Shown here piece after piece: positions 57,931-64,000 of a stretch of 64,000 nucleotides of DNA (its first letter is position 1; every line of letters begins with the position of its first letter). The stretch is from Rhodamnia argentea. Taxonomy: Eukaryota > Streptophyta > Magnoliopsida > Myrtales > Myrtaceae. Below the pieces are notes generated by a model. That model did not search any database and had not been told where the DNA came from. It saw only the letters and a list, made by a program, of their open reading frames with translations. Where the stretch lies: positions 28,092,934 to 28,156,933 of the forward strand of contig NC_063151.1 in assembly GCF_020921035.1 (NCBI RefSeq). The letters are read 5' to 3'. Made by a program: the position numbers and the translations under genes.

Positions 57931-60900
57931 ATGGATCGGCTGCTCAAAGCGGCGAGATCATCCGGTTCTCTCAACCTATCGAATCGCTCGCTCAAGTGAG
58001 TTTCGCACCGCTCCACCCATCGATTCTTCGTCCATCAATTGTAGGTGTTCCCACTGGGCCACTCCGCAATCGATCGATGACAGATCGATTTCTCGATCCG
58101 TGGCTCAGTAATTTTCGTGTGTCTACGAATGCGAATGATAATGTTCTGAGTCGGCACTAGCGTTACGGATGCATTTGTAGTTACTTGTTTTTCTCGTGAT
58201 CCGGTTTATTTGAACTGCGAATGGCAACGAAGGTTGACAATTAATTAAGATAAGCTAAGTGGGACTTCAGCTAATCTGCTCCGACAGAGAAAAGCACTGT
58301 CTCTGTCCTAGCATTTCTTCCCAGAGAACTATTCCTCCGACCATTAGCAATTGCACGGGAGAAGTTCGCAATTCTGCTTCTAATTTTCAAATTAATGCTG
58401 TACGACCTGTATTTTTGTTTTTCCATGCATTTCTTGCCATTGACGGGTGTAATATTTCCAACCCAGGTTAGAAGCAGAACAGCCCCCGACTCTTCTTTGA
58501 AGTCCCAACCAAGAATGTTTTTACCAATATCTCCTCTCTTAATGCTGTAACGTTTTGAAATGTTTGGCTGTGCTGTTTTTGGGGACACAATGGAACTGGT
58601 GGACATTGTCTCAAGCTTTGTGTTCGGTACCAAGTTAGTGGGATAAACTGGCTGAAACTATGGTTTAGTTCCTAGTTCAGTTCTGCTCATTTTTTTGCCG
58701 GTGATTCTTTACTTTCAGCTGGCTTTGTTGTGCATGCTAAACGCCATTTGTTTCTCTGTCATTTTGAACCTCGGACTATGGCATCATTACCTCCTACGTG
58801 GAATCATGAAATGAATCATTTTGTCAATAATGTCTATGGGGAAGAAAAAATTTAAGACTGAATATGGGGGAACAGAGCAGATGGACTATAGACAGCTTTG
58901 CACCTTCTGCTTTATCTTTCCTGTCACTTTGAATAAATCTCAATGCTACATGATGGATTTACACTTAAGAGCTCATCGGTTGATATTATCTGCTCCTAGA
59001 GACGTGCCCGATGAGGTTTACCAAAGTTTGGACGCGGTTGGTGATGGCGAAAAGTGGTGGGAGGTAGTAAATATTCCTCTTCAGATTTTCTTCTTTTTCA
59101 TCTTTCAGACTTTGCTTTCTATGTAATATCTGGTTTCGCTTTTATTGCATCTCGATAGTATATTTCTGTAGGCTGTGGAGCTACAAAAGCTTATTCTGGC
59201 TCATAATAACATTGAAATTCTGAAAGAAGATTTGAGAAACCTATCCCTGCTGACTGTGCTGAATGTGAGCCATAATAAACTCACCCAGCTTCCAGCTGCT
59301 ATAGGAGAGTAAGTTTTCCAATTCTCTTCGGATCTCAATTGATTTTCCTATTTTAAGTGCTCATTTTATTGTTGTGAGCGTCATCTTTTTCAGGCTTCCG
59401 ATGCTTAAGTCATTAGATGTCTCCTACAACTCTCTTACTGGTTTACCCGATGAGATTGGATCCGCAACTTCTCTTGTCAAGTAGGTTGCCACATCTTCTT
59501 TATCTTTTGACGATCTTGCTACTCCTCCTCAGATCACATGTACTTTCATTGTGGAAGAGCTACTCATCCTGGATAGTATTCCAATTTCGAATTGCTCATG
59601 GAAGAATTGCCTGCTTGGATCAATAACTTGTTTTTTCCTCTTTCTGTTTCACTTATAGCTTTCAAAGGAAAATTCCTCTGAGACCATTATTTAGAACCAG
59701 TAGCTTAATTCTGCACTTTAGAGAGATATGACTTGTAGTGGATCCTGTTAATTCTGTTTAATGGTAATACACAACAAGACACTTCTGCTGTATATTGGTG
59801 CGGTCATGCTATTTAAATTTGACCGTAATCTTTCACCTCTCCTCTACATGGAAAGTGATTACTGAATATTACCATCCAACAAAACGTAAGACTAGCATAT
59901 GTGATATCAACGATTATGGGGCTAGGGTATACACAGAGTGACAGAACATTAGCATTCAACACTAATTTCATGTGCTAGCAATGATGGTTCTTCGTCTTGT
60001 TTATCAGAAGGTGTCTGCACATGTTTTGTTTGGCCACAAGCAGGTAATATTGAAGTTTTTTGTTTTCCTGTTAACCTTTTACAGGTTTGATTGCTCATAC
60101 AATCAATTGAAGGATATACCTATCTCTCTCGGTAGATGTTTGGCCCTTTCAGAATTTAAGGTAACTTTTGACCATCTTGATTGATTTATGACGACTCGCC
60201 ACTGAGTTATGTAATTTTCAAGTTAAATGATGGCAGCTCACCCTTTAAGGTCAACTGAACAGTACATAGTAAATTTTACTAATTTATGACCTTTGCATCA
60301 TTTGTCAGTAGATCAGCAAGAGAACTGCCACTTGTCTTTTTAAGTCTGAATAAAGAATAGTCCTTGATATGCTTAACAATAGGAAATTCTCACCGTGCAA
60401 ACTTTGCCTGTACCAATGTTTATGCAGCTAATCATTAGAACAAATGTCCTGACTTATCTCTGCCTAAGAGCTGATAATATTCATTCCGATTTTTTATGTG
60501 ATTATGATTTCACAGCTGAAAATTGAAATGAGTTTATGCCTTCTATATATAAACAGTCTCCTTTCCCTATAATGTAACTTTTGGACTTGTATTCTGTACC
60601 TTCTCCAGGCATCAAATAATACCATCATCAGCTTACCCGAAGATCTTGCAAACTGTTCCAAACTAACCAAGGTAGAAGTGGAGGTACGTTACTAGTTCCT
60701 TTAGTTACTCGACTGGTTTACCTTTTAGCTTTATGTTAGTGCTCAAATCTCTCATGCTAATTTTGCCAGGGAAACAAGTTGACAGTTCTCTCCGGCCATA
60801 TGTTTGCATCGTGGACCATGCTCACAGAGCTCAACGTAGGCAAGTATATTCTCTTCTAGTCTTCTTTTGCACTTGATAATTGACTTCTCTCTTGTTTGTT

Positions 60901-63457
60901 GTAGCGAGAAATTTGCTCAATGCTATACCAGAGAACCTGGGAAGCCTTTCCCATCTCATTCGCCTGGACCTTCATCAAAACCGTGAGTAAATCAAGCCCC
61001 AGATTCCTTTCTGAATCTTAACTTTCCAGCATCATACTTCATTCCGGTCGTTGATACATCATGATGTGTTTCTGCAGGAATTTCTTCAATACCACAGTCA
61101 ATCAGGGGCTGCTCTTCCCTGGCAGAGTTATATATGGGGTGATGTCTTTTTCCTGTGCTAAGATAGTTCTGATTTTAGATTTGTGAGTTTTAATGTTGAA
61201 CTTCAACGCTTGACTTCTTCTTACAGGAATAACTCTCTGCATTCATTGCCATCAGAAATGGGGGAACTTTCTAAATTAGGCACCTTAGATCTGCGTGGAA
61301 ATCAGGTATGTGAAGTTCATTTTGTTTTCCCTTTTTACCTACTTATTTGGAAAGGTTTTGTTGACCCTAGCATCTGGCCACATATGCATTTTCTTTCAGG
61401 CTTTTCTTTCTTTTTTCCTGGCTTTTGATTTCCTTTTGAGATTAATAGATGTTGGATGGGTTGATAATTTGTCCCTATTTATTCAGTTGAAAGATTTTCC
61501 TGTGGAGGCATGCAAGCTGCACCTTTCAGTCCTGGATCTATCCAATAACTCGTTAACTGGACTGCCCCCAGAAATTGGTAAGCTCATCTATATATATAAT
61601 GGTTCTGATCTGAAGATGGTTAACAATCCTACCTTTCTTTTCCTGTTCAATTCAGTTAACCAGTTAAATTAACTTTAGATGTTGTGCAGTGTAAGTGGGG
61701 AATAAAATATAGTCTTTCCCCAGCATTTGGCTCGATGGCACAACCATTTCTTCCAAATATATGTTAAAAAGTGGCCTACAAGATACTTGCACTTGGATTT
61801 TTGTTTTGTTTGGAGTTTAATCTTAAACAAGATGACAAAGGTAAATTCGTATCCCGTTTGTAATTAGGGCAATGTAAGCCCCAGGGATAAACATCAAACA
61901 ATTTGTGGCACCCTAGAATTTAGAGAAGATAAAATCAAGCTGTTTTCCCTGTCAGTAAGCATAATTTAAAGAATAAAGGAATCAATACTGCATTTGAGAC
62001 ATTACTGAATTCTTTGCTTCTCTAGCATCTAAGTGATAGACTAATGTCACTCTTTAACTTTGCTCTGAGGTTCAGTGGAAGAAGGTAATCATCTTGTCAT
62101 GTGAGATAAAAGGCTTGGTATTTGTGGATTCATGAAGGAAGAAGTCATATGAAAGAGCGGGTCGTGATTATTTTATGTCTAGTTGACTCTGCAGTGTGTC
62201 TGTGTTTTATTATGCATATTAAAAGATGAACACCATGGAGTACATTTGTCTCTCTCAAGTCCCGCATGTAGGAAATGAACTCTTTTCTTAATCATGTAGG
62301 AAAGATGACTACTCTGCGGAAACTTTTGCTTACTGGGAATCCTCTGCGAACTCTTAGAAGGTTTGTAAGTTAATGTGCTGAAGATTTGATGTTTCATGAA
62401 TTCACTCATACGACATGTTCCATTTTCAGCTCGTTGGTTAATGGACCTACACCTGCCTTATTGAGGTATCTTCGAAGTAGGCTTTCTGAAAGCGAAGGTA
62501 AATGAATCTGAGCATCATGCTTGCACTATTTCATTATCTCATCTCTTTTTAGATCTTTAGTGCTTCCATTATCAGTAGGATTTCATGACTTTGTTATTTG
62601 CAAAATTTTGCACTCCTTATTTTTTTTTCTTTTGCCAATGATTTTGTCTGTTCAATTGCTGTTATGTCATCTCTTTGTGTAGATTCTGAAGCTGCTACAA
62701 CAAAAGACAATGTCATCTCAATGGCTGCTCGACTATCTGTCAGTTCAAAGGTACATTTCTTATGCAATCTCCAGATAAGTTGTAGTATAGGACAAATAAA
62801 CCTGCCCTTGTAAAATAATGTTATTGGTGAATGCTTCATTTCGTGTGTGAAAAACTACAGAGCCCGATAATTCACCATATGAACAAGAATGGGTAATAAA
62901 GGAGAAAAAACTGATACGTCCCCTTTTGTAGTCATGCTATTTTCTAGTAATTTAAAGCTGGTCCAGTGGGTCAAAACGCCATGGCTTAGTCTCTCTCCTA
63001 ATGTTGAAATAAATGCATTTGGTTGGAGATAAATATGGATAGAAGGTGATAACCCCAGCTTTTTTTTTTTTTTTTTTTTGTGGCCAGCAACCACAATCCT
63101 GTGGTTTTTTCTTTTTTGGTCAAAACCACAATCCTTTGGTCGGGTCACTTAATTTTGTGAACTTGTATTGTAATGTGATGCTACAAATTTTAGAGGAGGT
63201 TCATAAGAAGGCATGCACACGAATGCACATTCAGTTTCAGCCCTTGGTTTTAGACTACATGTAGAGATATTACCCACCCCAGCCATTAATGGAGTTGAAT
63301 TACCTTTTATGACTTTCAGGAACTCTCTTTAGACGGAATGGGTTTAAGTGCGGTGCCATCAGAAGTTTGGGAAGCAGGTGATCTAGTCAAAATCAGTCTT
63401 TCTAAGAATTCCATCCAAGAGCTTCCCTCTCAGCTTTCTTTGTGTGCTTCCTTGCAG
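57931..63457 (+). CDS. LRRC40-like leucine-rich-repeat protein (5' part; continues beyond the window)
   Basis: Fifteen exons in phase: 57931-57995, 59000-59063, 59172-59308, 59394-59480, 60085-60160, 60609-60683, 60770-60839, 60905-60982, 61078-61138, 61227-61305, 61487-61577, 62300-62360, 62430-62497, 62683-62750 and 63320-63457. The protein starts [20 protein letters not shown]. It then carries many LRRs of about 23 residues ([70 protein letters not shown]), a break ([20 protein letters not shown]), and further LRRs ([20 protein letters not shown]). The SDS22/Ras-group-like repeats and the mid-protein break fit LRRC40 and plant intracellular Ras-group LRR relatives, probably cytoplasmic scaffolds; the function in plants is poorly known. 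No signal peptide or kinase seen. Intron 7 uses a GC donor. The last exons lie beyond 64000. Confidence 0.9.
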
Positions 63458-64000
63458 GTAATTCGCTTCTCTTCTCGCCTTCTTCCATTTTTCGTCTATG
63501 TTAAAGTAGAAGAATGGAGAACAATTAGTATATTTTGTTATCTGGCCAGGTTCCACAGGCATAGCATCCTCCTCATTTCATCCTTTTAATTTTCACTCCT
63601 TACTTTGTTTCATCTAAAGGTTCACAAAATATTTCTTATCCATTGAGAAATATGTATTTTGTCCTGGTTTTGTATAACATGGAATTTGCAATTAGGGCCT
63701 ATGTGGAATCTAATTATAGAATGGTTAACTTTATGGAAATGTGTGATCTGGGGACATGGCTGAACAGAGTAAATAGAATTGTTGCACCAGCTTTCTGACT
63801 GTCCTATGTCCCTATGTACGTGTCAAAGTTATATGTGTTTCCCCTTAAATCTGAATTATGCTTTCAACGAATAACCACACTTCCTCCCCTTGTTGTGAGG
63901 GAGGGAAGCCTATTGTAGCTGGGTTTTTCCGTTCATAGGTAATATTTTTATGGATTTCCAATAGCAATACAGTTTTGATTGCGATAAGGTCCATGGGTCT
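63458..64000 (+). other. Intron of the LRRC40-like gene, cut by the window end
   Basis: Begins with a GTAATT donor after exon 15. No further exon recognised up to 64000. Confidence 0.6.

Noticed and set aside
1-64000. tRNA, rRNA, CRISPR array, bacterial operon or organelle insertion
   Set aside because: Nothing resembling these was seen; the window reads as plant nuclear DNA.

Overview
This window looks like nuclear DNA of a dicot tree. It has long AT-rich intergenic DNA, many small GT-AG introns, plant-only gene families (NLR, PPR, CRF-type ERF, MLO, SCI1) and many short non-autonomous DNA transposons. Several repeats, such as AT-rich arms around a GC-rich core and a Tourist-like element with GGGTGCG ends, remind me of Myrtaceae (Eucalyptus relatives). 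That is recollection, not a search result.

Left third (1-20.6 kb). A CC-NLR resistance-gene relic on the minus strand runs off the left edge. It has a degenerate P-loop and at least two frame breaks. After it come a probable solo LTR with a G-box cluster (about 3.35-5 kb), a P-class PPR gene (+, 5900-8577) with one apparent inserted base in exon 1 and a textbook Mutator-like MITE in its intron, and an eight-exon SCI1 homologue (+, 9955-14028) whose low-complexity first exon changes frame twice. A single-exon CRF-type ERF gene (-, 17219-17875) and a single-exon DPH3 gene (+, 20392-20640) follow.

Middle (20.6-45.4 kb). A complete four-exon RMI2 gene (-), a two-exon gene for a 60-residue membrane protein (+) with a probable distant leader exon, and a secreted glycine-rich protein gene (+) with one in-frame TAG. 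Then comes a complete 15-exon MLO11-like gene (-, 35334-44375, 556 residues). Two of its introns carry MITE-type insertions with clear target-site duplications, and a third intron has a GC donor.

Right third (45.4-64 kb). A gene-poor stretch leads to a complete 11-exon NUG2 gene (nucleolar circularly permuted GTPase, -, 551 residues). A 2.4 kb nest of fold-back and GC-core repeats separates it from a divergent LRRC40-like leucine-rich-repeat gene (+), which leaves the window after at least 15 exons and also has a GC-AG intron.

The genes do not form a pathway. Several are housekeeping (DPH3 in translation-factor modification, NUG2 in 60S ribosome maturation, RMI2 in recombination control); NLR, MLO and CRF relate to defence and hormone signalling. 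I see no sign of an undescribed multi-gene system. The most notable points are the dated-looking repeat insertions, the two GC-AG introns, and the contrast between perfect long genes and neighbours with single-base breaks.
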